Positions 1 through 9,133 are shown, numbered from the stretch's first letter. The stretch is 64,000 nt of DNA from an uncultured Pseudomonadota bacterium (GCA_903861005.1 CAIOSP010000026.1:48310-112309), one strand, 5' to 3'. Program-made: numbers and translations. Notes: generated from the sequence alone by a model not told the origin.

Positions 1-1101
1 GCGGTGCTCCCCAACAGTTCTGTCGAGTTCGGCGAGGGGGTCGATCTCGCGCTCCGTAGTCTTCCCGACGTCGTCCTCGTCGGCTTTGACGAGTCACCCG
101 GTCAGGCGGTCGAGTTCGCTCGCCTAGTGAAGAAGGAGAAGGCGCGCTGCACGTTGATCGCGCTCTCCCGCACCCGTGACGCTGAGCGGATCCTGTCCGC
201 GATGCGCGCCGGGTACGCGGAGTTCATCGTGCTCCCCGACGACGCGGACCAGCTCCGCTTGGCCGTGCAGCACGCTGCCTTCCACCCGGAAGACGTCGAG
301 GGCAAGGGCCTAGTCGTCGCGGTCATCGGCGCCAAGGGCGGCGTCGGTGCCACGTTCATCAGCACCCACCTGTCGTCGGAGCTCGCGGCCATTCACCGTG
401 TGCTCTGCATCGACGCGAACTTCCAGATGGGTGACATCGCTCCGGCGATGGACATCATCCCGAAGGACACCATCGCCGACCTGCTGGCGCGCGCCGCCAA
501 CATCGACGAGCGCATGCTGACCGGCTCGGTGTTCGTGCACCCGTCCAAGGTGCACTTCCTCTGCCAGCCCGACGACATCGATCGCATCGGGGATGTGTCG
601 CCTGACGACATGTTCAACGTGATCAACGCGGCTGCGCACGGCTACCAGTACGTCATCCTCGACGTTGGCAACCACATCGACCCCGCCACCTCGGTCTGCC
701 TCAACGTGGCCGATCAGGTGCTGCTGGTCACCACGCCCGACGTCGTCGCCGTCCGCGACGCGCACCGCATCCTCAAGGCGCTCGTCGCCACCGGTGTGGA
801 GAAGAAGCGCGTGCACGTGGTCCTCAACCGCGTGCCCAAGCAGCCCTTCCTCACGCGCGACACCATCGAGTCCAACTTGGGCCTGCGCGTGGTCGGCTCC
901 GTGTCGGACGACGCCCGCCGCGTGGACCACGCCCTCAACGAGGGCAAGCTGGTGCGCGACGTGTACCCGAAAGCCGAGATCGTCACCGAGATCGCGCGCC
1001 TCGTCGGCCTGCTCTCCGAGGACCCGGACGATCTGCAGCCGGTGAACGAGACTGAGGAGAAGAAGAGCATCTTCTCCCGCTTCTTCAACCGCGGGGGCTG
1101 A
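1..1101 (+). CDS. CpaE/TadZ-like pilus assembly ATPase, 5' end outside window
   Basis: MinD/ParA-superfamily protein of the Tad/Flp pilus system; in the family it localises the pilus secretion machine at the inner membrane. About the first 95 visible residues look like the end of a receiver-like domain. Residues 105-120 then carry a deviant Walker A motif, GAKGGVGAT, where canonical MinD has GKGGVGKT, so the second lysine is missing as in many TadZ proteins. IDANFQMGD and VILDVGNH are the later nucleotide-site segments. The frame is open to base 1 and a full receiver domain would be longer, so the true start is probably upstream; the GTG at base 4 is only the first visible start codon. The stop lies 6 bp before tadA, which supports one operon. 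Family is sure; completeness is not. Confidence 0.9.
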   Translation, partial: AVLPNSSVEFGEGVDLALRSLPDVVLVGFDESPGQAVEFARLVKKEKARCTLIALSRTRDAERILSAMRAGYAEFIVLPDDADQLRLAVQHAAFHPEDVEGKGLVVAVIGAKGGVGATFISTHLSSELAAIHRVLCIDANFQMGDIAPAMDIIPKDTIADLLARAANIDERMLTGSVFVHPSKVHFLCQPDDIDRIGDVSPDDMFNVINAAAHGYQYVILDVGNHIDPATSVCLNVADQVLLVTTPDVVAVRDAHRILKALVATGVEKKRVHVVLNRVPKQPFLTRDTIESNLGLRVVGSVSDDARRVDHALNEGKLVRDVYPKAEIVTEIARLVGLLSEDPDDLQPVNETEEKKSIFSRFFNRGG

Positions 1102-1107
1102 CGCTAG

Positions 1108-2475
1108 ATGGCAACCAATCGGATGATCGACCGGTTCGCGCCGCCTGGCAAGGCCAAGGCGGCGGCTACGCCGACCTCGGCGCCGACCGGTACCGTGAAG
1201 ACCTCGCCGGAATTCGACGAGATCAAGCGTTCGATGCACAACGAGCTCCTCGACACGCTGGACTTCGAAGAAGTCGCAAACACGGCGAAGGAAGAGCTCT
1301 ATGAGCGCATGCGGCAGTCTCTGACAGACCGCATGGAGTCGCGCAACCCGGCGATCACCCGCCCCGAGCGCGAGCGCATGGTCCAGGAGATCCTGGACAA
1401 CATCCTGGGTCTGGGCCCCATCGAAGTCCTCGTCCGCGACCCGGCGGTCAGCGACATCCTGATCAACGGCCCGAAGAACGTCTTCGTCGACCGTAAGGGC
1501 AAGCTGATCAAGACAAACGTCGTCTTCGAAGACGACAAGCACTTGATGCAGATCATCGAGCGCATCGTCGTGGCCGTCGGTCGTCGCGTCGACGAGCAGA
1601 CCCCCATGGTCGACGCGCGCATGATCGACGGGTCGCGCTTCAACGCGATCATCAAGCCGCTGTCGATCGACGGCGCCGCGGTCTCCATCCGGCGCTTCGG
1701 CAAGGTCCCCATCCTGGCTGAGGACTTGATCGCGTTCGGTTCGTGCCCGCGTCCCATGATGGAGACGCTGCGTGGTGCGGTCCACTCGGGACTCAACACC
1801 ATCATCTCGGGCGGCACCGGCTCCGGCAAAACCACGCTGCTCAACGTGTTGTCGGGCTTCATCCCGCCGACCGAGCGCATCATCACCATCGAGGACTCGG
1901 CCGAGTTGCAGCTGCAGCAGGAGCACGTCGTCCGCTTGGAGACGCGCCCGGCCAACATCGAAGGCAAGGGCGAGGTCACCCAGCGCGAGCTTGTGAAGAA
2001 CTGCCTGAGAATGCGCCCTGACCGCATCATCCTCGGTGAGATCCGCGGCGCCGAAGCCATCGACATGCTCACCGCCATGAACACCGGCCATGACGGCTCG
2101 CTTGCCACCGTGCACGCCAACAACACGGCGGACGCGCTCGCGCGGTTCGAGACCATGGTCGGCATCGGCATGCCCAACATGACGCCCCGCGCCATCCGCG
2201 AGACCATCGCGCGCGCGCTCGACGTCATCGTGCAGCAGACGCGCCTGACGGACGGCAGCCGCCGCGTCATCGCGATCACTGAGGTCACGGGCATGGAGGG
2301 TGAGATCATCACCACCCAGGACATCTTCGTGTTCCAGCAGGAGAGCGTCGACAAGAACGGCAAGGTCCGCGGCCGCTACAAGGCTACGGGCGTCCGTCCA
2401 CGCTTCGCCTCCACGCTGGCTTCGCACGGGATCCACCTCGCGCCTCAGCTCTTCGAATTTGAAATGGAGGTCTGA
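1108..2475 (+). CDS. tadA: CpaF/TadA secretion ATPase of the Tad pilus
   Basis: 455-residue type II/IV secretion hexameric ATPase that powers Flp pilus extension (and retraction in Tad systems). Visible motifs are Walker A SGGTGSGKTTLLN at about residues 231-243, an Asp box around TIEDSAEL, a Walker B-like RPDRIILGEIRG and the His box TGHDGSLATVHANN. The N-terminal helical part with EVLVRDPAVSDILINGP is typical of CpaF. Length matches the family. The ATG lies 6 bp after the cpaE stop and the next gene starts 2 bp after this stop, so co-translation with tadB is likely. Strong call. Confidence 0.96.
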   Translation: MATNRMIDRFAPPGKAKAAATPTSAPTGTVKTSPEFDEIKRSMHNELLDTLDFEEVANTAKEELYERMRQSLTDRMESRNPAITRPERERMVQEILDNILGLGPIEVLVRDPAVSDILINGPKNVFVDRKGKLIKTNVVFEDDKHLMQIIERIVVAVGRRVDEQTPMVDARMIDGSRFNAIIKPLSIDGAAVSIRRFGKVPILAEDLIAFGSCPRPMMETLRGAVHSGLNTIISGGTGSGKTTLLNVLSGFIPPTERIITIEDSAELQLQQEHVVRLETRPANIEGKGEVTQRELVKNCLRMRPDRIILGEIRGAEAIDMLTAMNTGHDGSLATVHANNTADALARFETMVGIGMPNMTPRAIRETIARALDVIVQQTRLTDGSRRVIAITEVTGMEGEIITTQDIFVFQQESVDKNGKVRGRYKATGVRPRFASTLASHGIHLAPQLFEFEMEV

Positions 2476-2477
2476 TC

Positions 2478-3482
2478 TTGATCCTCCTCGCCGCCGCCGC
2501 AGCCACAGCCCCGACCAAGTCCAGCGCGTTCCTGACCGTGGTCATCCTTGGCCTCGTGTTCATCGCGTTGGTGTTGGCTGGCCAGTCCATCTACTGGTAC
2601 TTCCGCGGGCAAACCGACAACGAAGAGCAGCGCGTTCGCCGCCGCCTGGGCCTCGACACCGCCCAGCTGCAAGAAGAAGAGGCGCTCTCCAGCCTCCTCC
2701 GTGAGCAGGCGGCCGACTCCATGCTGGAGTCGCTCGGCAAGATGGGCGAGGAGATGTCGCAGACCCTCAAGGGCGCCGACGATCCCCGCACGGTCTCGCA
2801 GCTCGTCGTCACCATGATCGGGTTGAGCGGCATCGTTGTCGCGCTGTTGATCCCCTTCCTGGGCCTCAAGGCGCTGATGGTCGGCGCCCCGCTCGCTTAC
2901 CTCCCGTACATGCTCGTCAAGCGCAAGGCGGCCAAGCGCAGCGTCGCGCTCCTGTTCCAGCTGCCTGACGCGCTCGACCTGATGGGCCGCGCGATGCAGG
3001 CCGGCACGGGCCTGTCCGAGACGTTCAAGCTGGTCTCCGAGGAGACCAAGGATCCGCTGGGCGTCGAGTTCGGCCAGGTCTACGACGAACTCCGGTTCGG
3101 CCGTGACTGGCGCATCGCGCTGGAGGATCTGGTCAACCGCTTCCCCGAAGTCTTCGAGCTCCGCCTCTTTGTGTCGTCGATGCTGCTGCAGCGCGAGACG
3201 GGCGGCAACATGATCGAGACCGTCGGCCGCCTCTCCAAGCTCATCCGCACCCGCCACGGCTTTGACGCCAAGGTGAAGGCGATGACGTCTGAGGCGCGCG
3301 CGTCGGGCCTCGTGCTCGCGGGCATGCCCGTCGGCGTGCTCATGCTCGTCATGCTCGCCAACTTCGACTACCTCACGCCCATGTGGCGCACCGGCGCAGG
3401 CCAGACCGCGATGGTCTACTGCGCGGGCTCCTACGGGATGGGGATCTTCCTGATGCGCACGATGTCGCGCGTGGACGCCTGA
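2478..3482 (+). CDS. tadB: TadB-like inner-membrane platform protein
   Basis: 334-residue T2SS-F-domain membrane protein that, with TadC, forms the platform on which TadA acts. There is an N-terminal hydrophobic helix, a helix pair around residues 110-150, a cytoplasmic T2SS-F domain (LPDALDLMGRAMQAGTGLSE, then RETGGNMIETVGRLS) and C-terminal helices. The start is TTG at 2478, chosen because GGAGG lies about 8 bp upstream and the codon follows the tadA stop directly. The stop overlaps the tadC ATG by one base. Confidence 0.93.
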   Translation: MILLAAAAATAPTKSSAFLTVVILGLVFIALVLAGQSIYWYFRGQTDNEEQRVRRRLGLDTAQLQEEEALSSLLREQAADSMLESLGKMGEEMSQTLKGADDPRTVSQLVVTMIGLSGIVVALLIPFLGLKALMVGAPLAYLPYMLVKRKAAKRSVALLFQLPDALDLMGRAMQAGTGLSETFKLVSEETKDPLGVEFGQVYDELRFGRDWRIALEDLVNRFPEVFELRLFVSSMLLQRETGGNMIETVGRLSKLIRTRHGFDAKVKAMTSEARASGLVLAGMPVGVLMLVMLANFDYLTPMWRTGAGQTAMVYCAGSYGMGIFLMRTMSRVDA

Positions 3483-4459
3483 TGATCGCCGCAGCCTTGA
3501 TCGCTCTGACCGTGTCGGAAGTGCTGTCGAAGATCATCATCGTCTTCGTCGTGTTCACCGTCGTCGCGGGTCTCGCGTTCTCGCTCTACACGATCATGTT
3601 CCCCGAGCAGACGGCCGCCGATCGTCTCGAGAGCCTGACGTCCGCGTCGGAGCGTGTCGAGGCCGCGGACATCGCCTACGACCACCGCAGGCTCACGCGA
3701 TGGGAGGCCATCGCCGAGCGCCTGGGCGAGCTCTCGCAAGGCAGCACGCAGACCTCACAGTCCACGGTCGACGCGAACGAGGAGCTTCGCAAGGTGCTGC
3801 GCTACGCGGGCTACAAGCACCGCCGCGCGCTGGACCAGTTCAACGGCTACCGCCTGATCGCCACGTTCGGCGCGCCCGTCCTGCTCTCGCCACTGTACTT
3901 TGTGCTGAGCGTCACGGCGACGTCGCTCGCGATGTTCCTGGCTATGCTCGCCGGCTACCTGCTGCCCAAGCTGATGGTCGAAAGCCAGGCGTCCGCGCGC
4001 CAGGGCAGCCTGCTCCGCGCGTTCCCGGACGCCCTCGACCTGCTCGTCAGCTGCGTCGAGTCCGGCCTCAACCTGGACACCTCCTTCCGTCGCGTCGCCA
4101 ATGAGATGCGCACGATCGCGCCCGCGCTCGCCAAGGAGTTCGTGCTGGTCAACAGCGAAATCACCGCCGGCATCGAGCGCGTGGTCGCTCTGAAGCACTT
4201 CGAAGAGCGCACCGGCCTGGAAGAGGTGCGAAGCCTCGTCAACATGCTCGCGCAGTCCGAGCGTTATGGTTCGTCCATCGCCGACTCGCTGCGCATCTAC
4301 TCCGCGGTCTCCCGCGAGAAGCGCATGTCCCGCGCCGAAGAGCTCGCCGGTCAGGTGGGCTCCAAGCTGACCATCATCATGATCGTGTTCTTCCTTCCCG
4401 TGCTGATGGTCATCCTGCTGACGCCCTCGATGATCCGCATCTTCACCGGAGACCTCTGA
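3482..4459 (+). CDS. tadC: TadC-like inner-membrane platform protein
   Basis: 325-residue paralogue of TadB with the same T2SS-F layout: N-terminal helix at about residues 10-37, paired helices around 125-165, FPDALDLLVSCVESGLNLD, the region ERTGLEEVRSLVNMLAQSE and a final helix near the C terminus. The frame is open further upstream inside tadB, but the ATG at 3482 overlaps the tadB stop (TGATG) and is followed at once by the membrane segment, so it is taken as the start. Works as the partner platform subunit with TadB. Confidence 0.93.
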   Translation: MIAAALIALTVSEVLSKIIIVFVVFTVVAGLAFSLYTIMFPEQTAADRLESLTSASERVEAADIAYDHRRLTRWEAIAERLGELSQGSTQTSQSTVDANEELRKVLRYAGYKHRRALDQFNGYRLIATFGAPVLLSPLYFVLSVTATSLAMFLAMLAGYLLPKLMVESQASARQGSLLRAFPDALDLLVSCVESGLNLDTSFRRVANEMRTIAPALAKEFVLVNSEITAGIERVVALKHFEERTGLEEVRSLVNMLAQSERYGSSIADSLRIYSAVSREKRMSRAEELAGQVGSKLTIIMIVFFLPVLMVILLTPSMIRIFTGDL

Positions 4460-4464
4460 TCCGC

Positions 4465-5277
4465 ATGCCGTTCACCGCGCGAGCGCTGTTGTTCCTGTCG
4501 CTGCTGGCTCCGGCCGCGGCGTCGGCGCGCCCGCCCGCGAACGGGCCGCAGATCGAGGCCGCGCCCGCGTGGCAGTCTGAAGACGGCAAGAAGAAGGTCT
4601 GGCGCGACATGGCCCACTGGTACGCCGACAACGGCATGCCGGACCAGGCGCTGGAGATGGTCTCGCGCCTCAACGCCGAGGGCGAGTCCACCCCGGAGAT
4701 CCGGCTCATCCAAGGCATCGCGCTGATGCGCCAGGGCGTGCCCGACGAGGCGCGTAAGGTGCTGGAGGCCGTCGCCAAGGAGCTCCCGAGGGACCCTCGG
4801 CCGCTTGAGAACCTCGCCGTGCTGTACGCGGACGGCGGCGACGTCACCCGCGCGATCACCACGCTAGAGAAGGTCATCGACCTGGGCGACACTGGCGCGG
4901 GCCCCGCGAACAACCTCGGCTTCCTGCTGATGGGCCAGTCCCGCTGCGCCGAGGCCGTCCCGCACCTGGAAGCCGCCATGGCGGCCGACCCGTCCTCGGC
5001 CCGCTACCGGAACAACCTTGGCTTTGCTCTGGTCTGCGCCGGTGACCCCCAGCGTGCGCTCCAGCTGTTCCGCACGACCGGCTCCGAAGCCGACGCGCGC
5101 TACAACATGGGCGTCGCCTACGAGCGCCTGGACAAGCTGCCGAGCGCCATGCTCCAGTACCAGGCCGCGCTCAGCGCGGCCCCGACGCACGAAGCCGCGC
5201 TCGCCGCGCTCGCGCGTCTCAATAGCCCTGAAGAATCCAGTCCAGAAACCGATCCCAGCACGGGAGTTCCCCAATGA
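4465..5277 (+). CDS. TadD-like TPR protein, exported
   Basis: 270 residues with a signal peptide (about residues 1-22, ending near AAASA) and then at least four tetratricopeptide-type repeats (for example the blocks around NGMPDQALEMVSRL, LPRDPRPLENLAVLYADGG, CAEAVPHLEAAMAADPSSAR and DARYNMGVAYERLDKLPSA). TadD-type TPR lipoproteins assist secretin assembly in Tad systems, and position directly after tadC fits that job. No lipobox cysteine is visible, unlike classical TadD, so it may be periplasmic rather than a lipoprotein. It overlaps the next gene by 4 bp (ATGA). Confidence 0.85.
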   Translation: MPFTARALLFLSLLAPAAASARPPANGPQIEAAPAWQSEDGKKKVWRDMAHWYADNGMPDQALEMVSRLNAEGESTPEIRLIQGIALMRQGVPDEARKVLEAVAKELPRDPRPLENLAVLYADGGDVTRAITTLEKVIDLGDTGAGPANNLGFLLMGQSRCAEAVPHLEAAMAADPSSARYRNNLGFALVCAGDPQRALQLFRTTGSEADARYNMGVAYERLDKLPSAMLQYQAALSAAPTHEAALAALARLNSPEESSPETDPSTGVPQ

Positions 5278-5531
5278 ACCGCGTCTTCATCCTGCTCGCC
5301 GCTGCTGCCCTCGCGGGCGGTTGCAAGCCTCCGCTCCACCTGAGCTACGACTACGGCCGCGCCTACGTGGAGACCCTCCGCGTCCAGGCCGACCTCACCC
5401 GTCCCAGCGTGCAGTACGCGGGCTACTCGCTGTACGGCCCTGAGGCCGCCCGCATCCGCCTGAACGTCGAGGAAGCCTCGACCGCCAAGGAAGACGCGGT
5501 CGGCGAACTGAAGGCCGAAACCGGCAAGTAG
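5274..5531 (+). CDS. Small lipoprotein in the Tad operon
   Basis: 85 residues with a short signal peptide and lipobox LAGGC (Cys17), so the predicted mature form is an outer-membrane or inner-membrane lipoprotein of about 68 residues. The mature part is rich in charged residues and contains the phrase SYDYGRAYVETLRVQADL; I recognise no family. The start overlaps the TPR gene stop (ATGA) and the histidine kinase follows within 10 bp. Position suggests a pilotin or secretin-assembly accessory for the Tad system, but that is inference from context only. Confidence 0.8.
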   Translation: MNRVFILLAAAALAGGCKPPLHLSYDYGRAYVETLRVQADLTRPSVQYAGYSLYGPEAARIRLNVEEASTAKEDAVGELKAETGK

Positions 5532-5540
5532 ACCCACCGC

Positions 5541-6893
5541 ATGGCTGACGCCCGCGACGCGCGCAGGGATGGTGGTTGGCGCGCGCCGACCGCCCTTGTG
5601 CTGGGCGTGCTGGCCGGAGTGCTCGCCGCATTGACCATCTTGCCCACGGTGGTCCCGCTCACGCAGCGCGTGGCCGGCGCGGAGCATGAGGCCCTGCTTG
5701 CCCAGACCATCGCGGCCAGCCGCGCGGTCGCTGTGCTCCAGGAGCGGGAGCCGAACCTCCAGCCGGGCCTGGCTCGTCGTCTGGGCGTGGACGGTCTGAC
5801 CGTGATCGACGTCAAAGGCGACGCGGTCTACACGGACGGCTCGCCCCCCACCGCCGCCATCACGGTCCTCTGCCCCCCGGGCGAGCGGCCTGGTCGGCTG
5901 GTGACGCTCCAAGAGGAGCGTTGGGCCGTCGCCTGCGAGCACGTCGGCACGTCGCTGGTGATCTCGTCGCGCAAGCCCGGCGAGGACCCCACCAAGCGCC
6001 TGGGCTCGCTCGTCGCCGCGCTCGCCTGCATGGCGGGCATGTCGACGGCGTTCGGCGTGCTGCAGGTGCTCTCCCCGTTGAGCGGCATCAAGGCGGGCCT
6101 GGAGCAGGTCGTCAGCGGTGAGCGCGGCGTCCAAGTGTCGAGCACCGGCCTAGCCGAGCTCGACGAGCTGGTCGACCGCGTCAACAGCGCCGCGCGCGCG
6201 ATCGAGGATCGCGAGGACGCCATCCAGGGCCGCCTGCAGGTGGTCCAGGAGATGGCCCGCGTCGTCGCCCACGAGATCCGCAACCCGCTGCAGGCCATGG
6301 AGGTGCAGATCTCCCTGATCGCCGAAGAAGCCGACCCTGAGGAGCGGAAGTTCTACGCCAAGGCCATCCGCGAGGAGATCCGCTCGCTCGAGTCCGTCGT
6401 GTCGCGCATGATGCGCGGCGGCGCGCACTCGCCGGTGAAGGTCGCCGCCCCGATCAGCGCCATGCTGCACAACCTCGTCAGTTTCCACCGCCCCAACGCC
6501 AAGACCCGCGGCGTTCGCCTCGAAGAAGGCGCGATGTCGCACGTCGAGATCGAGTTCGACAAGACACTGATGGCCCGTGCCATCGAGAACCTGCTCGTCA
6601 ACGCCCTGGCGTTCGTGCCGCAGGGGCACGGGCGCATCCTCGTGTCGTCCTACGACACGCCGACCGAGGTCATCATCTCAGTCGACGACAACGGCCCCGG
6701 CGTCTCTCCGACCATCGAGGGCCAGCTCGGCATCTCCCCGGTCACCCTGCGACCCGGCGGCCAGGGCCTCGGCCTGATCATGGTGAAAGGCGTCGTCGCC
6801 GCGCACGACGGGTCCTTTGAGTACTCGCGCTCCGAGCTCGGCGGCGCGCGCTTCCGCATTCACCTTCCCAGACCCACGTCCCAGCAGGGGTGA
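5541..6893 (+). CDS. Membrane sensor histidine kinase
   Basis: 450 residues. Transmembrane helix 1 spans about residues 17-40, an extracytoplasmic sensor of about 110 residues follows, helix 2 spans about 154-178, then a HAMP-like linker. The dimerisation/phosphotransfer box is ARVVAHEIRNPLQ with the predicted phospho-histidine at residue 244. ATP-binding boxes are N (NLLVNALAFVPQGHG), G1 (DDNGPGV) and G2 (GQGLGLIMVKGV). It lies 3 bp before the response regulator gene, so the two form a two-component pair. Placement at the end of the tad genes suggests it senses an envelope or surface cue that controls pilus expression; the signal is unknown. Confidence 0.94.
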   Translation: MADARDARRDGGWRAPTALVLGVLAGVLAALTILPTVVPLTQRVAGAEHEALLAQTIAASRAVAVLQEREPNLQPGLARRLGVDGLTVIDVKGDAVYTDGSPPTAAITVLCPPGERPGRLVTLQEERWAVACEHVGTSLVISSRKPGEDPTKRLGSLVAALACMAGMSTAFGVLQVLSPLSGIKAGLEQVVSGERGVQVSSTGLAELDELVDRVNSAARAIEDREDAIQGRLQVVQEMARVVAHEIRNPLQAMEVQISLIAEEADPEERKFYAKAIREEIRSLESVVSRMMRGGAHSPVKVAAPISAMLHNLVSFHRPNAKTRGVRLEEGAMSHVEIEFDKTLMARAIENLLVNALAFVPQGHGRILVSSYDTPTEVIISVDDNGPGVSPTIEGQLGISPVTLRPGGQGLGLIMVKGVVAAHDGSFEYSRSELGGARFRIHLPRPTSQQG

Positions 6894-6896
6894 GCC

Positions 6897-8111
6897 TTGA
6901 GAATCCTGGTCGTTGACGACACGCACTCCATCGCGGACAGCTTCGCGCGCGCGCTGAGCAAGCGCGGCGACCAAGCCGAGGCGGTCTACAGCGGCGGCGA
7001 CGCCATCCAGCGCATGCTCGACGAGCCGCCCGACCTCATCCTCACCGACATGACCATGGAGCCGATCGATGGCTTCGCGGTGCTGGAGGCGGCGCGCGCC
7101 CAGCGGCCCCCGATCGAGGTGATCATGTTCACCGGGATCGGCGGCGTCGACATGGCCGTGCGCGCGATGCAGCTGGGTGCGCGCGACTTCCTCACCAAGC
7201 CCATCAGCCTCGACCAGCTCGCCGACCGCATCGACGCGGTCCGTGGCATCGGCAAGCCCGCCTCGCACGCCAACGATGAAGCGGACCAGATCCCTTTCTT
7301 CGACCACTCCCCCGCGTCCCGCCAGCTGCGCACCATGCTGGAGCGGGCCGCTCAAGCGCCCAGCCACGTGTGGATCGAGGGCGAGATCGGCTCAGGTCGC
7401 GGTCAGGCGGCGTCCACGCTGCACCGCCTGTCCCACGCCAGCGGACCGCTCGTCACCGTGGAGCCGAGCCGCGGTATGGAGTGGCCGACCCACGGCACCG
7501 TGGTCCTCTCCAACGTCGACGACCTGCCGGACGACCTCCAGCGCGACCTGGTTCGCCAGCTGAGCCGAGTCAGCCCGTCACTGCGCATCTTCGCCACCGC
7601 CGGGCCGGAAAGCGACGAGCGCGTCGCCAAGCTCGAGCTGCGCCCCGACCTGTACTTCAAGCTCGGCGTGATCAAGGTGTCGATTCCGCCGCTCCGCGAG
7701 CGCCGCGAAGACATCCTGCCGATGCTCCACGACGCGCTCGCCCGCTACGCGCGGCGCTACAACCGCCCCATGCCCGTGCTCGAGCCGACCGACGAGTCGC
7801 GCCTCTTGCACCACACCTGGCCCGGCAACGTCCGTGAGCTGCTGTCGGTGGCGGAGCGCGCGGTCGTGCTCGGCGCCGACGCGCTCCAGTCCCACCGCAC
7901 GCGCGTCGCGCCCTCGCACCTGCCGGTGCTGGGTCCGAACTTCCGCATCGACGACTACATCGACCGCCACCTCAAGGAGATCCTCGAGGAGGCCCTGCGC
8001 ATCGCCGGCGGCCAGAAGAAGGAGCTCCCGGCCCTGCTCGGCGCCACGCGCCAGAACATCGACCAGAAGCTCATCCGCTCCGGGCTCACGAGCCCGCTGA
8101 AGCCGCGCTGA
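6897..8111 (+). CDS. NtrC-family response regulator with degenerate AAA+ domain
   Basis: 404 residues. The receiver domain (1-115) has the acidic pair VVDD, phospho-acceptor Asp51 in LILTDMTMEP and Lys101 in FLTKP. The central domain is recognisable as NtrC-type from its C-terminal half (PPLRERREDILPML, then TWPGNVRELLSVAERA). However, Walker A is altered to GEIGSGRG (162-169; Lys replaced by Arg), the GAFTGA sigma-54 contact loop is missing because the stretch between Walker A and Walker B is shortened, and Walker B reads VVLSNVDD. A C-terminal Fis-type HTH is present. It should bind DNA but probably cannot remodel sigma-54 polymerase. The start is TTG, with AGGGGTGAG just upstream. Partner of the adjacent kinase. 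Confidence 0.92.
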   Translation: MRILVVDDTHSIADSFARALSKRGDQAEAVYSGGDAIQRMLDEPPDLILTDMTMEPIDGFAVLEAARAQRPPIEVIMFTGIGGVDMAVRAMQLGARDFLTKPISLDQLADRIDAVRGIGKPASHANDEADQIPFFDHSPASRQLRTMLERAAQAPSHVWIEGEIGSGRGQAASTLHRLSHASGPLVTVEPSRGMEWPTHGTVVLSNVDDLPDDLQRDLVRQLSRVSPSLRIFATAGPESDERVAKLELRPDLYFKLGVIKVSIPPLRERREDILPMLHDALARYARRYNRPMPVLEPTDESRLLHHTWPGNVRELLSVAERAVVLGADALQSHRTRVAPSHLPVLGPNFRIDDYIDRHLKEILEEALRIAGGQKKELPALLGATRQNIDQKLIRSGLTSPLKPR

Positions 8112-8132
8112 GGCGGCGCGCGGCGCCCGCCT
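8111..8132. terminator. Hairpin between convergent genes
   Basis: AGGCGG (8111-8116) and CCGCCT (8127-8132) are perfect inverted repeats separated by 10 G/C bases, sitting between the stop of the response regulator and the facing pseudopilin gene. There is no T-run on either strand, so it is at best a weak or Rho-assisted terminator. Confidence 0.3.
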
Positions 8133-8144
8133 AGGCCGCGGGGT

Positions 8145-8615
8145 CTAGGGCCCGACGATCGGGAAGAGCGCGCGCGCCCGCAGCAAGGTGGGCGTGTTCA
8201 GCGTGGTCTGCCCCTCAGGACCGTACCAGTTCGGGAGGGCGCCGGTGATCTGGTCGTAGGGGACCGCCACGGACACCTGCACGAAGTTCAGCCCGCCCTC
8301 CTGCACGATCTCGGAGTCGACGCTGCACGCGTTGCCCGTGCCGCACGGGAATCCGAGCTCGGCGAGGACGGTGCGCACGGCAGCCGCGCCCTGCGTCTGG
8401 GCCAGCTGGAACGTGTGCTGGTTGGAGCCAAAGCGAGCGGCGTCGCGCGTGGCGGCCTTCACCGCGGCCAACTGCGTGAAGTAGTTGCCGAACTCGATGC
8501 TCGCGAGGAGCATCATGACCATGATCGGCAGCGTCAGCGCGAACTCCATCACGGCGGCGCCGCGACGAGCCCGGAGCGGTAGACGGCGGCGCTCAAGACG
8601 AGGGGTGATGGTCAT
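8145..8615 (-). CDS. TadE-like pseudopilin
   Basis: 156 residues. A short basic leader (RRLPLRARRG) is followed by AAVMEFALTLPIMVMMLLASIEFGNYF, a class III prepilin-like hydrophobic segment with the conserved Glu after the cleavage region, typical of TadE/TadF. The rest is an extracytoplasmic domain with two cysteines (FPCGTGNACS) that may form a disulfide. The ATG at 8615 was chosen over upstream in-frame codons because it precedes the basic leader directly and overlaps the stop of the preceding gene. Probably processed by the Tad prepilin peptidase (not in this window). Confidence 0.88.
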   Translation of the reverse strand: MTITPRLERRRLPLRARRGAAVMEFALTLPIMVMMLLASIEFGNYFTQLAAVKAATRDAARFGSNQHTFQLAQTQGAAAVRTVLAELGFPCGTGNACSVDSEIVQEGGLNFVQVSVAVPYDQITGALPNWYGPEGQTTLNTPTLLRARALFPIVGP

Positions 8616-9133
8616 CAGTCCGACTCCTCGAAGATGGCGACAGCGCGACCGGTCATGGTCCCGGGGATCAGGCGGCCGTTGGTCTCCCAACCCCACTGCT
8701 CCCGGAAGTACGTGGTTCCCCAGCCGGAGTCCTCGTTGTAGTCGCCGAGAAATCCCGTCAGGCTGCGGTAGTTGGTGGTGATCTCACACACCAGGCGCGG
8801 CGGGTTGTTCGGCGGCAGGTGCTTGTCGTCGACCGACATCTCGCAGTCGTAGACGGCGTCACCGCAGTCAATCCCGCCCTGACCGGCGAGCGAATTGAGC
8901 ATCACCGCGTACGCGACCGCAGGGACGTCCTCTTGCTCGGGGTCGCCCTGACCAGCGGCCTGACAGCCCGCGCGCGCGGCCGCGCCGACCACGCCACGCT
9001 GGTAGAAGTACCAGGAGTAGTCGAAGATGGCGCAGAGCATGAGCAGGTAGAACGGGAAGGTGACGGCGAACTCCACCATCTCCGACCCACGACGGGCACG
9101 GCGCAGCTGCGCGCGGGGGGCACGGTTCCGCAT
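8615..9133 (-). CDS. TadE/TadF-like pseudopilin
   Basis: 172 residues. The arginine-rich leader RAQLRRARRGSEMVEFAV is followed by a hydrophobic segment (to about residue 44) in the TadE pattern, here with the Glu in SEMVEF. The exported domain holds four to five cysteines (GCQAAG, IDCGDAVYDCEMS, LVCEITT). It is joined by ATGA-type overlaps to TadG upstream and the second TadE downstream, so the three minor pseudopilin genes are translationally coupled. Confidence 0.87.
   Translation of the reverse strand: MRNRAPRAQLRRARRGSEMVEFAVTFPFYLLMLCAIFDYSWYFYQRGVVGAAARAGCQAAGQGDPEQEDVPAVAYAVMLNSLAGQGGIDCGDAVYDCEMSVDDKHLPPNNPPRLVCEITTNYRSLTGFLGDYNEDSGWGTTYFREQWGWETNGRLIPGTMTGRAVAIFEESD

Noticed and set aside
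310-2436. Long minus-strand open frame of over 700 codons opposite cpaE/tadA
   Set aside because: It lies antisense to two clear Tad genes; its composition (Asp, Val, Arg, His-rich) is the usual mirror of G/C-rich third positions.
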